Assembly: GCF_037893015.1 (NCBI RefSeq)
Contig: NC_133661.1
Coordinates: 222,979,489-223,043,488, forward strand
Origin: Macrotis lagotis
Lineage: Eukaryota; Chordata; Mammalia; Peramelemorphia; Peramelidae
Direction: 5' to 3'
DNA length: 64,000 nucleotides
The notes beneath the pieces are model-generated. The model saw nothing but the letters and a program-made list of their open reading frames with translations. It had not been told where the DNA came from and made no database searches. Every line of letters starts with the position of its first letter. Position 1 is the first letter of the stretch. Positions 55,122-64,000 of this stretch are shown in pieces. Made by a program: the position numbers and the translations under genes.

Positions 55122-55271
55122 TTTAGAACTGAAAAGAACTGAAAAAGTCATTGAATTCAAACCCCTCATTTTACCTGGGTTCAAAGTTGGATGATCCTGG
55201 AGAAATCACTTAACCTCATCCATAAAATGAGGGGTTTGAATTTAATGACATAGTTCTTTTCAATTCTAAAT
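55122..55271. repeat. Inverted repeat of about 50-bp arms
   Basis: Left arm 55122-55173, right arm 55223-55271, loop about 49 bp. 'ttcaaacccctcatttta' on the left pairs with 'taaaatgaggggtttgaa' on the right, and gaaaagaact pairs with agttcttttc, with one small indel. Right arm plus loop is MIR-like in the sense orientation. Confidence 0.88.
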
Positions 55272-55313
55272 TTATCTTCCTATAATCCCTTCCCCTCCAA
55301 TATTCTAAATTCT

Positions 55314-55492
55314 CTCTTTTTTTTAGTTTTTTTTCAAGGCAATGGGGTTCCATGACTTGACCAAGGTCACACAGCTAGGTAATTATTAAGTGTCTGAGAC
55401 ACGATTTGAACTCTGAGACACAATTTGAACTCAGATCCTTCTGCCTCTAGGACCAGTGCTCTCTCTCTCTACTACACCACTTAGCTGTCCCT
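55314..55492 (-). mobile_element. Type A SINE with 19-bp tandem duplication
   Basis: Antisense, full length. tgagacacgatttgaactc (55395-55413) is followed by tgagacacaatttgaactc (55414-55432). Perfect 14-bp TSD atattctaaattct at 55300-55313 and 55494-55507. Confidence 0.96.
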
Positions 55493-55559
55493 GATATTCT
55501 AAATTCTGAAGTTCCCTTCCAGACCCAGCATCTATATTCTAAGGTCTTCAAGTTTTGAC

Positions 55560-55865
55560 TGATTGTTTTGTTTCAAGAACAATAGTAGGTATTGAGGTGG
55601 TTTTTTTAAAGCATTTTTAAAAAATCTCTTTCACTTGTGTAAAGCGTTGATAGTCTCCAAAGGTCAGCCTAATTCTCATAGCAATATTACGAAGGAGGCA
55701 TGTCAGAGATTAGCACTGGCATTTTCTTATTCCTACTATGAGACCCCCCTCCTCCAGGGATGGTCAGTTGGGGTGGGAAGAGGAGGACTGGATTGGTAGA
55801 GGATTTCCAGTGTGGAAACTTTCTCCAGTAATTCAGATCTATAATTTGTCTATAATTTATAAGCC
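55560..55865. other. Unassigned stretch
   Basis: No repeat or gene recognised. Confidence 0.45.
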
Positions 55866-55867
55866 TA

Positions 55868-56022
55868 GAGGATTGAGAAGCATGTTCTATCACTTGATAT
55901 GTGACCTTGGACAAATAAGTTTATCTCTCTGGGCCTCACTGTCTTTGTTCATAAAATGGGAGGGTCAGACTAGATAAAAGCTGGACAAAAACTTCTTAGT
56001 TCCAAATTTTATGATTCTCCAA
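55868..56022 (+). mobile_element. MIR-type SINE
   Basis: 'gatatgtgaccttggacaaa', 'gttcataaaatgggagggtc', 'agactagataaaagctg', 'aaattttatgattctcc'. Confidence 0.7.
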
Positions 56023-56224
56023 ATTTTCAGGTCAAATCTACAGTCTGCTGTGAATGACAAGTAGCTGAATGCTTATCTTTAAAACAGACAGCATTAGCAT
56101 CAAATTCAAGTTTTAATGTGACATAGCCTGTTTCTTACCATTTGAATAACCATGCTGAGCCCAGTAGGTGAGAAATTTTTACCATCACCTCTAAATACAG
56201 AGAGAATTAATGATGTGCTTGGCT

Positions 56225-56332
56225 TCTCCTCTGAGTCTGGAGTATGGAGGTGACTCTGGGCAAGTTACCTTTGGGGACTGGAATGGTTGATCTCAAAGGT
56301 CCCTTCCATTTCTGAATCTATGATCCTCTTGA
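56225..56332 (+). mobile_element. MIR fragment
   Basis: 'gactctgggcaagttacctt', 'ggtcccttccatttctgaat'. Confidence 0.6.
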
Positions 56333-56334
56333 CT

Positions 56335-56620
56335 TTTGTGTATTTTGGCCAGGTGTGTGCTTGAGTCAACTCCAACTGGTTCCAGAGAAGTGATTATTAA
56401 ACTTTCATTGTGATCTTTAGAAAATAGGACTTGATTTCTTGTTTTATTGATTATCTAGACAGACATAAGAAAATGATGGAGAAAATGTTTAAAATTGAAG
56501 CCTTACACACCTTAAAAAAGTGTATCATGAATACATTTTTGGGAGAGTTGATCATTAAACATTTACTGGCTTTCATGCTGATTGTAGATCTGACTGCTTT
56601 TTGGCTCCCCCCCAGCTCCC
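56335..56620. other. Unassigned stretch
   Basis: No repeat recognised; a 95-codon frame at 56431-56718 has no domain and overlaps the following L2-like piece. Confidence 0.4.
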
Positions 56621-56624
56621 ACCC

Positions 56625-56735
56625 AAGAGTAAACCATAAGGTCAGGGAGTGTGTTTTCTATAAATTTGATATTTTTTATCTGAATACAAGAAGTGTCAAA
56701 TATAATTTATTGCATTGAATTGGATTGAACTGAGG
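56625..56735 (+). mobile_element. L2-like 3' end
   Basis: 'taaaccataaggtcagggag', 'tgcattgaattggattgaac'. Confidence 0.45.
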
Positions 56736-56739
56736 GTAG

Positions 56740-57450
56740 GATGTTAAAAATGCAAAAGAGATTTTAATCGTTTTGAGACATTTGGAGAAGAAGAGATCAA
56801 TTTTTAGGTGGGGAAGTAAACAAAGACATCCTGAAGGTAGATGAAGCAAGCAAGAATAGTAGGGAGCAGGTAGATAGAAGCTTATCTAATGAGAATGACA
56901 GCCTTGCCCTAGGTGAAGCTTTTCTCAGCACTTAAGGCAGACAGTTCTGAGTGAACCTTGAGGAGTCTGGGCTCTCTGACAGCAGTGTGGGGGTGTATGT
57001 GTGTGTGTGTGGTGGTGGTGGGGATTAGGTTCAGGTAACCTAAGCTGCTGGCATAGGCACTTGGGGGCCCATTTAGAAAGGGATGAGGTGAAAGAACAGC
57101 TTGTCCTGTTTGGAAAGAAGCAATTCAACCAATTGGTCCAATCAGTACAGAAGCATAACTTGGCAAAAGAAAAAAGGACTGTGTCCCTTGTTTCCTTTCA
57201 GTCAGAGTCATCTTTCCCCTCTGGCCATTCCTTTAAAAATGTTTTATTCATGCATTTTATGCCAGAATTGAAACTTCACTTATAAAAAGAAAAAGAATAA
57301 AGCAAAAACAATCCATCCATGTACTGAACTTAACAATGTTGCCCTCCTATTGCTCCATCACTCTGCCGAGAGGAGGGGAATATATTTCATTATCTGTTCT
57401 CTGGGGCCATTTTTGATTTTTCATTTATCCAGAGCTTGACTCCTTTTAAG
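56740..57450. other. Unassigned stretch with short (GT)n
   Basis: (GT)n at 56998-57012. A 94-codon plus frame (57001-57285) starts in it and has no recognisable domain. Confidence 0.4.
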
Positions 57451-57451
57451 T

Positions 57452-57915
57452 TAAAGGTTCTTTACTTGGAATCTGTGAACATTTTTAAAAATTATTTTTT
57501 TTAAACTGGGGAGAAGTTGAGGAGAAGGGAAGAAACATTTTTATAGAATCAATATATACCAGGTATATAAGCCCATTACAAATATTAATTCATTTAATCC
57601 CCAACAAGTTAGGTGTTATGATTATTCTCATTTTACAATTAAGTAAATTGAGGCAAACAGGAAGGGAAATGACTTGACCAAGGTCAGACAGCTACTAAGT
57701 GTTTGAAGCTGAATTTGAACTTGTATCCTCCTGACTCCAGGCTCAGCTGTCTATCCACTGTACCACCCTAGCTTCCTCATAACTGTATTTCATTATCATT
57801 GGTTTTCTTTGCAATCCTCTATATTTTACTTTATGTATTTAAACAAATTATTGAGGAGGTCCATAGAAAAGAGACCCATAATACAAAAATAGTTTAAAAT
57901 CTCTTGTTTTAAATG
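57452..57915 (-). mobile_element. hAT-like nonautonomous DNA transposon, split by MIR
   Basis: 'aaaggttctttacttggaat' at one end and 'agtttaaaatctcttg' at the other are weak terminal inverted repeats; inner text 'tttctttgcaatcctctata' and 'aggaggtccatagaaaagag' matches, in reverse, the copy at 59160-59385. A MIR sits inside. Confidence 0.5.
57545..57780 (-). mobile_element. MIR/Mar1-type CORE-SINE nested in the hAT-like element
   Basis: 'ttaggtgttatgattattct', 'aaattgaggcaaacaggaag', 'ggtcagacagctactaagtg', 'tgtctatccactgtaccacc'. Confidence 0.85.
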
Positions 57916-57919
57916 TCCT

Positions 57920-58550
57920 TCTTATTTGTGGTTTTGTCTTGCTTATTTCACTTTCCATCAGCTCTTCCCATGTTTCTGTGAGTTTTCTCATACTTATCAT
58001 TCCTTACGCCTTGATATTCTACTACTAGACTAGCATTTGTTCAGTCAGTCCTCATTAACAGTTCCTTCTCAATTTTCCCTTAGTCAAGAGGCGATGCTTC
58101 CTTCTCGACCAAGAATCCAGAGCTTCCTACCCTTGGGCTTGTCCCAACAATACATCTCAAGCACCCTTAGGCCACTCTGACTTGAGCAGTGGAGAAGGCT
58201 AGAGTGGGAAGGCCTAAGATATCTTCTCTAACCACTCAGCTGGTCAAGGAAAATAGCAACCAGGAATGGATTGCAGTGCCCACAAGAAGAAGATTAATTT
58301 CCCATCCCCCTCACCCACTTATCCCTTGACTTATATTTCCTAGACAATGTGGCCTGCATCTCCATTAGAAACCTACTTCTTTCCCTTCTTTATTAGGTCT
58401 TGAAATCTAGGTGACTCCCCACTTAACTTTCATTTGGGGATCCCATGTTCTCAACTCATTTCAGTGTGCTCCAGCAGACACTCCATCAAATAAATGACTT
58501 TAAGTAAGTTAAAACACCAAGACCAGAGGAGTTGTCATTATGTACCTTTA
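57920..58550. other. Unassigned stretch
   Basis: No repeat or gene recognised. Confidence 0.4.
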
Positions 58551-58553
58551 CTT

Positions 58554-58646
58554 CTTATAATCCTAGCCTTCTATAAATTATATATTTATATATATTTATA
58601 ATTTATAATTATATACATAAAATTTATAGAAGGCTAGGATTATAAG
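58554..58646. repeat. Perfect 26-bp inverted repeat with AT-rich loop
   Basis: Arms 58554-58579 and 58621-58646 are exact reverse complements (left begins cttataatcctagccttcta); the 41-nt loop is AT only except for one C. It could be a small MITE, a fold-back from replication or a structured RNA. No TSD is obvious. Confidence 0.97.
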
Positions 58647-58681
58647 TATGTGTATAATCATCCATATACATGCACAAACAG

Positions 58682-58683
58682 AA

Positions 58684-58714
<31 letters not shown>
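58682..58714. repeat. (GA)n microsatellite
   Basis: Slightly interrupted GA run. Confidence 0.93.
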
Positions 58715-58717
58715 ATA

Positions 58718-58916
58718 GAGTGACAAGTCTGGCATCAAGAAGAGTCATCTTCCTCAGTTTAAATCTGACTTCACATACTTCTTAGCTGTGTGACCTGGGA
58801 AAGTCACTTAAGCCTGTTTGCCTCAGTCTCTTCATCTGTAAAAATCAGTTAAAGAAGAAAATGGCAGACCACACTGATGTCCTTGCCAGGAAGACCCCAA
58901 ATGGGGTCACAAATTA
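58718..58916 (+). mobile_element. Type B SINE, tail truncated
   Basis: 'gtgacaagtctggcatcaag', 'gtcacttaagcctgtttgcc', 'gaagaaaatggcagaccaca', 'accccaaatggggtcacaaa', then stops. Confidence 0.9.
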
Positions 58917-58918
58917 AT

Positions 58919-59068
58919 GGACAGCTAATCAGCACAGTTAATAGTGCACTGACCCTGGAGTTAGGCAGACCTGAGTTCAAATGCAGCCTAGGATACTTAA
59001 TAATTACCTTGCTGTGTGACCTTGGGCAAGTCATTTAATTCCACTGCCTTGTAAAAACAAACAAAAAA
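58919..59068 (+). mobile_element. Type A SINE, diverged
   Basis: 'gacagctaatcagcacagtt', 'gttcaaatgcagcctaggat', 'taataattaccttgctgtgt', 'ccactgccttgtaaaaacaa'. Follows the type B copy directly. Confidence 0.92.
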
Positions 59069-59159
59069 AGCAAACCCAAATTGTCAAACACGTATGAACA
59101 TTATATATGTGTGTATTCATACATGTATGTTTATATGTGTGTTTATATGAATAAAATCT

Positions 59160-59385
59160 TTTTAGGGTTTGATCCAACTTGATACCACCTGAACCCCAGA
59201 GGAGTTTTTGGTGTGTCTTGGACCCCTTTGGCAATCTGGTAAAGACTATGGACCCCTTCTCATTTTTTAAATGCAAAAATAAAATACAGATTACCAAGGA
59301 AGCTAGTTGTATTGAAATAATTTTTAAAATATTAAAAGCAAAACAAGTTCATGGATCCCAGATTAAAAACTCCTTGATCTGGACC
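59160..59385 (+). mobile_element. hAT-like nonautonomous DNA transposon
   Basis: 'cttggacccctttggcaatc', 'actatggaccccttctcatt', 'aaaacaagttcatggatccc', 'agattaaaaactccttg': an old mammalian repeat with weak terminal inverted repeats. The class assignment is from memory. Confidence 0.5.
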
Positions 59386-59587
59386 CACAGGACCTTATGC
59401 CTCAGTAACAAGGAGACAATGATAGAGTCGTGCAGAAGACTGTGTTAGATAACGAATGCCACAAGAAAAATATATTTCAATCATTTTATGAAGTAGCTCT
59501 TCAACCCATATGGAATCTAAGTCTCTGTGGATTAAACATATCTGAATTATCATTGTATGTTTGGAATTTTGTAAGGAATTTGTGAGT

Positions 59588-59812
59588 ATGAAGCAGCTAG
59601 ATAGAAGACTGAACCTGGAGTCAGGAAGATCTGAATTCAACTCTAGCTTTGGACACTTATTAGTCACTTAAATTATGTCTGCCTTAATGTCCTCATTGGT
59701 AAAATGAGGATAAAAATAGCCTATTTCTCCAGGGTTAGAGGGAGGATCAAATGAAATGATATTTGTAAAGCCCTTAGCATAGTAGTTACCATATAAATGC
59801 TTATTCTCTCTA
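59588..59812 (+). mobile_element. MIR/Mar1-type CORE-SINE
   Basis: 'gaagcagctagatagaagac', 'cctcattggtaaaatgagga', 'agggaggatcaaatgaaatg', 'catataaatgcttattctct'. Confidence 0.85.
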
Positions 59813-59814
59813 TC

Positions 59815-60285
59815 TTCTCTGTGAGAAAGTGGACCCTGCTATGTCTGATCTAGAGTTTTGACATTAATTGGGACTAGGTCCAGACTTTTCAAAGCAATGA
59901 AAGAGTGATTTGGTCCTTGAATGGGGCTCGATAACTCAAAACCCTGACAGTCTGCTTCCTCTGCAGAAGCTTGCAAGAGAAGAGAGAGAAGTACTGATTA
60001 ACCAGAGGATCACAGAGCCATGATGCAATGAGCCCTGGAGCTCAGAGATAAATCTAGAGAAATTTAACATTAGAGACTCTCCAGAGGATAAGAAATGAAT
60101 GATTTGACTAGAGACTCTGCAAGAGGACCGAGGTGTTTTAAATGAGGGCAGACCAATGCTTAGCCTCCAAAATTGATCCCAAAAGGTGGAATCCTATCTG
60201 CTGTGGAATTCTAATCAAGGAAATAATTGAGAAAAGAACTATCCACTTCCCTTTAAGTTAGACACCAATGTGGTGAAGTACTGAG
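59815..60285. other. Unassigned stretch
   Basis: No repeat or gene recognised. Confidence 0.4.
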
Positions 60286-60289
60286 TACA

Positions 60290-60425
60290 AGTCTGGGAGC
60301 TATAGGCATGACCTTGGACAAGCCTTTCTAACATTGTTCTTCAGTTGTGAACTGGGGCTAATAATGCTTACACTGCCAACTTTTGTGTTCTAAAGGCCCC
60401 TTTCAGCTCTAATGTTCAATCTAGC
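60290..60425 (+). mobile_element. MIR fragment
   Basis: 'catgaccttggacaagcctt', 'gaactggggctaataatgct', 'ggcccctttcagctctaatg'. Confidence 0.6.
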
Positions 60426-60426
60426 C

Positions 60427-61640
60427 TGATATTTGGTATTCTTTAGGACCTGTCTTGCTCTAACTTTCTATGCCAAAATATGCTCCTGGAATCTGTTCTC
60501 TTAGTTAAAAGGTAATTAGGCAAGGAACAACAGGGAAGGGCTTCAAGAAGGAGGAAAGATGGACAAGAAGGTGGGAGGGCTTTTAAAACAAGCTTCACCT
60601 CCTTCACAATGTTGCCTGGAGCTTGAACTGGCTGTGTCACCAAAAACCACCTGTCACAGCATCTGCCACATTTGCTATGGGTCTAGCTACCCTGCTTTGC
60701 TTCAAGTAGTGCCTTCCAATGGGATAAACCTCTGATCCTGAGTGATTAGTATTCACTGTGCTAACACACCTTTCAGTCATCTTGCTGGATGTGTTGTTGT
60801 GGCCCACTCTCTTCTCATTCTGCCCATCTTAAATGCAGTCAATGCAAGGTGATGCTGTAACTCCATTCAATCTTTCCACAGGAGCCCCTGTCACTGAGGT
60901 AGCCTGTAAATAATTTCATTAGATTAAAGCAAACATCTCTGGGAAAGAAAAGAAACAAAACCTTAATGAGAGGGGCCTCACGGGATGTTTGCCAAAGCAG
61001 ATTAGCAGAGGCACTAATGAAACACAGTAAATCACATTCAGAATCACCCCTATATCTTCCTGGTTTGTGCTCTATGTTGCCATGCAACATAGCTGTTTCA
61101 ATATCGTAGATGATAATAGGGGTCAGAGGAACTATATGTTTGAAAAATATTTTCCCAGTGGTATTAGGTGTATATGTTGACTCTGCCATTTTGTATCTTG
61201 GCCACCAGCATCAGTGTGGCAGCTGCTGCTTTTCCCCTGGGAGTCATGGATAAGGATGCAACAGAGAACTCCCTCTGCAATGGCTGTTGATCCAGATGTT
61301 GGACCCTAAAGTTTGGGGTGGGGGGAGAAGGTAGGCAGAGGATTCTGTAGCTGTGCTCACTCATTCTTTCTGTGACTGGCTCTTGGGCATACTCCACTCC
61401 CCAATGTTATTTAGGGCCCAATAATTTAAATATGGGTGGAATATATTATTTTGTGGCTTGAAGCGGTCTATTCCCTCCTTTCTGAGAAGCTTCAGGAAGA
61501 GTTCTGGATTGGGGGGTAAACCTCAGAAAAGCTAACTTCTCTCAAGCCTCCATTCCCAGCTCTAGCTGGGAAAGACATCCCAGAAAAACAAGAAAATTCA
61601 TTTTGGTGACATTCTAAATTCCTCCTCTGAAGAGGTAACT
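60427..61640. other. Repeat-poor block, possible regulatory DNA
   Basis: The longest stretch (about 1.2 kb) without a recognised repeat. It has homeodomain-like TAAT cores around 60909-61024 and a near palindrome tatgttgccatgcaacata at 61073-61091. No coding segment recognised; a 116-codon minus frame (60839-61189) has no domain. Confidence 0.35.
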
Positions 61641-61644
61641 GAGA

Positions 61645-61840
61645 ATCTAAATTCATAGAATCTAGAACTAGAAGGTACCTTAAAGATAATCTAATAAAAC
61701 TGCATTATTTTATGGATGAGGTAACAGTTTCAGAGAAGTAGGATGATCTGACACAGCCATATGAGAAGCATGTAAAAGAATCACTATTCAAACCCAGGGA
61801 AAGATTGCCATTTCCTCTAGTCCCGCATGACTTCCAATGG
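61645..61840 (-). mobile_element. MIR, antisense
   Basis: 'tagaactagaaggtacctta', 'attttatggatgaggtaaca', 'tcactattcaaacccaggga'. Confidence 0.65.
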
Positions 61841-61879
61841 GCTTATCCTTGCTCTGGCAATACTACTAACATATCTTAT

Positions 61880-62020
61880 TAGTAGGAAGAGCTTCAGAGT
61901 TGAGAATTAGGAGATTTTGACTGCGGGTCCCAGTTTTTCTAAAGATTCTAATCTTGGGTAAATCATATCTCTTCTCCTGCCTTAGTTTGCTTTTTTTTTG
62001 TAAAATACAATGAACACTTC
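61880..62020 (+). mobile_element. MIR fragment
   Basis: 'gagcttcagagttgagaatt', 'aatcttgggtaaatcatatc'. Confidence 0.55.
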
Positions 62021-62097
62021 CCCTTCTTGAGATTGAGGCATCAAGGGTTTAATATCTATTTAAGATGCTTTGAAAGCCTTTGTTGCCTAGTGGATGA

Positions 62098-62338
62098 TGT
62101 TTGTCCTTAATTCTTGAGGAAGATTATGACATTGGGGAGGTGATGCTATGACAAGCACATGAATTGGGTTTGAGTGAAGGGTGCTGTGCTAAGTCACCAG
62201 CCTCCCTTTCTCCCCCAGAGAATCAGGACAACTGGAGATGATCCTGGACTTGCCTAAGGTCACACAGCTAGTTAGTGTCAAGTGTCTGAGTCAGATTCGG
62301 ACTCCTGTCCTCTTGACTCCAAGGCCAGTGCTCTAATA
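62098..62338 (-). mobile_element. Type D SINE, antisense
   Basis: 'tttgtccttaattcttgagg', 'agtcaccagcctccctttct', 'gacaactggagatgatcctg', 'aaggccagtgctcta'. Confidence 0.88.
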
Positions 62339-62339
62339 G

Positions 62340-62470
62340 GGTGGGAATATCTGGGTTTGAGCCATCCCTCTGCTACACATTAACTGAGTAAGCCTGGCAA
62401 GTCTCTCCTCTTATAATCTTGGGCGACTTTCTAAGACTCTAAGTTGTAGGGAAGGTTACGATCTGCAATG
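62340..62470 (+). mobile_element. MIR-like fragment
   Basis: 'gaatatctgggtttgagcca', 'aagcctggcaagtctctcct'. Weak. Confidence 0.4.
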
Positions 62471-62576
62471 GAAAAAGTAGTTTCTTACTGGAAACTCCTT
62501 TATATAGAAAAAAAAATCAGAAGTCTGTCTGGGACAAAATTTTTTTATAAAGATGTTTTGTTTGAAAGATACTATT

Positions 62577-62682
62577 TTACAATGTAAAGACTAATAGAAT
62601 GCCTTCTGTGGGGGGTGAGGGAGGAAAGCAAGAATGGGGGAAAAATTGTAAAACAAAATAAATAAAACCTTTCTAAAAAAAA
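62577..62682 (+). mobile_element. 106-bp L1 3' stub with perfect TSD
   Basis: 'aatgtaaagactaatagaat', 'gggggtgagggaggaaagca' and 'aaacaaaataaataaaacct' are the L1 3' end of the 36100-36215 type. Perfect 13-bp TSD gaaagatactatt at 62564-62576 and 62683-62695. Confidence 0.93.
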
Positions 62683-62814
62683 GAAAGATACTATTCTAAT
62701 ACATAATACTTTTTTATTTCTGTAAATAAGAATTCATTCTGACAATCTGGGCCATGAACTTTGCAGTAATCTATTGCAGAAATCTTCTGGTGATATAATG
62801 ATTGCTATATTATG

Positions 62815-62985
62815 ATAACTGGAAGGGAGTCTTGGGGATATCCTCTAAGGTCCCTTCTTGCTCTAAGGAAACATACCGTGAGAGAAAATAACTTTCCTAA
62901 TATCACACAAGGAGCAGGATTCAAATCTAGGTACTTTGACTTTAAATTCAATGCTCTCTCTCTTATACTTCATATTGTTCCTCTC
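62815..62985 (-). mobile_element. MIR, antisense
   Basis: 'aactggaagggagtcttggg', 'cctaatatcacacaaggagc', 'gattcaaatctaggtacttt'. Confidence 0.65.
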
Positions 62986-63039
62986 ATGATAAAGCAAGGA
63001 TAATAAATTTCTTGTTGTGCAGAATTCAACCGTTGCTAA

Positions 63040-63310
63040 GTATAACATATTATGTTAGATGCTGGGGAGATATAAAGATAAATAAGAGATGATTTGTTCC
63101 CTCAAGGACCTTGCAGTCTAATTGGAGCAAGAAGATACATCCAGATGGGAGACAAATTATAATATGATAAATGCCTGAAAGAAGAATTAAATGATAGAGG
63201 TGGCTACAGATACACAGTAACAGATTTTTTCAAATAATAATCCTATCAGTGTCTCATTCAGTCAACAAACATTTGTTAAGTGTTTACTATCTGCTAGGTT
63301 CTGTGCTATC
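63040..63310. mobile_element. Old interspersed repeats, family unsure
   Basis: 'gatgctggggagatataaag', 'ccctcaaggaccttgcagtc' and, at 63258, 'agtcaacaaacatttgttaa', 'gtgtttactatctgctagg'. The same motif family as 27125-27270. Confidence 0.4.
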
Positions 63311-63562
63311 TGGGAACCGGGAATTGACCGAACACTGTATATTATTGTTACCTAATGAAGAATGCACACATTTAACCTTTTGTCACTAAGCTTTTTGCAT
63401 GGACTTTAAAAGCAATAACCACATGAGGTTGCCAAGGGCAGTTGTTGATTAAAAAGGGTTGGGTAGAGATGAAGACTCCCCCCCAACCAGATTCCTCCAT
63501 CAGGGCTTCCAGGGGAACAGTTTGGTAAATTGTAGGTTTTATTTTGCACCAAGGGTATGTAT

Positions 63563-63584
63563 AAATCATATTATAATATGATTT
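63563..63584. repeat. Perfect 22-bp palindrome
   Basis: 'aaatcatatta' followed by its reverse complement 'taatatgattt', no spacer. Confidence 0.95.
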
Positions 63585-63654
63585 CATATGTCATTAGCAT
63601 TTAATAGCTGGAACTGTGTGTGTGTGTGAATGTGTATGAGCACACAAGTAAGTA

Positions 63655-63905
63655 CTCTACAGCTGCAAGAGACTTTCAGAGGTCACCTACTCTGACCTAT
63701 CATTCCATGGGATGTTGTAGTGGATCAACTCAACAACAGGTGGTCAACCAGCTTCCACATAAGAATGTTGAGTGATAGGGAATGTATTACCAGATAATCC
63801 AACTTCATTGTTCAATAACTATTTGTTAGCAAGTTCTTCCTTATGCTGAACCAAAACCTACCTCCCCTTAATTTTCAGCCTAGGTGAGAACCCACCCAGT
63901 CTAGA
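63655..63905 (-). mobile_element. CR1/L3-type LINE 3' region
   Basis: 'ggtggtcaaccagcttccac', 'atagggaatgtattaccaga', 'agcaagttcttccttatgct', 'gaaccaaaacctacctcc': a widespread amniote LINE 3' region in antisense. Confidence 0.6.
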
Positions 63906-64000
63906 AATAGTGTCGGTCAAAGTTTCCATGCTAATAAGCATGAAAAGCATGATGACTTGGGTGAGATATCCAGGCTTTTTTGAGGAGAGAGGTAGAGGAG

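Noticed and set aside
1-64000. CRISPR array or bacterial operon
   Set aside because: No regularly spaced direct repeats with unique spacers, and no dense coding; regular repeats here are microsatellites and SINEs.
1-64000. Host gene exons
   Set aside because: No open segment with recognisable domain and credible splice sites on either strand; absence by eye does not exclude small or fast-evolving exons or noncoding RNAs.

Overview
The window looks like intergenic or intronic DNA from a marsupial genome. The main evidence is the repeat set. There are about 18 copies of an approximately 150-bp tRNA-derived SINE (called type A here), with a Pol III A-box-like start (tggcacagtgg), a B-box-like ggttcaaatcc and a tail ccttgcaaaaa plus poly-A. 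About nine copies of a second SINE (type B) end in a BovB/RTE-like 3' tail, and several copies of a third (type D) end in (CAA)n. There are also many LINE-1 3' ends of a marsupial kind and many MIR/CORE-SINE, L2 and CR1/L3 relics. The density of type A resembles the WSINE1/WALLSI class of Australian marsupials; this placement is inference from memory.

Layout: 1-4150 holds GA and polypurine microsatellites, old MIR/L2 pieces, one type B and one type A SINE and an RTE 3' end. 4156-7347 is the most coherent object: one retroelement on the minus strand, bounded by a 10-bp direct repeat. It has an L1 5' UTR and an L1 ORF1 pseudogene, no ORF2, and a 3' tail containing three antisense SINE-like modules (HAL1-like, 'half-L1'). 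7350-20640 holds L1 3' ends, L2 pieces, microsatellites and a 50-bp tandem duplication. 20645-22388 is a nested stack of four insertions in an L1 fragment. 22390-47160 is a mosaic of MIR, type A, type B, L1 3' ends and L2, separated by short unassigned stretches. 47165-53530 is a nearly full-length but heavily decayed L1 on the minus strand with three later insertions. 53530-64000 returns to SINE/MIR mosaic, with two striking inverted repeats, two copies of a hAT-like element and a repeat-poor block (60420-61640) that could hold conserved regulatory DNA.

No host protein-coding gene, tRNA, rRNA, CRISPR array or prokaryotic-style operon can be supported. Open frames seen in the window fall in microsatellites, in antisense of L1, in SINEs, or in short chance frames. 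The only recognisable protein is L1 ORF1p, in one good and one poor copy, plus L1 ORF2 and possibly L2 reverse-transcriptase remains visible only at nucleotide level. I found no convincing new biological system. The best candidates for follow-up are the composite HAL1-like element, the two inverted repeats, and very short L1 insertions with perfect target-site duplications (TSDs).
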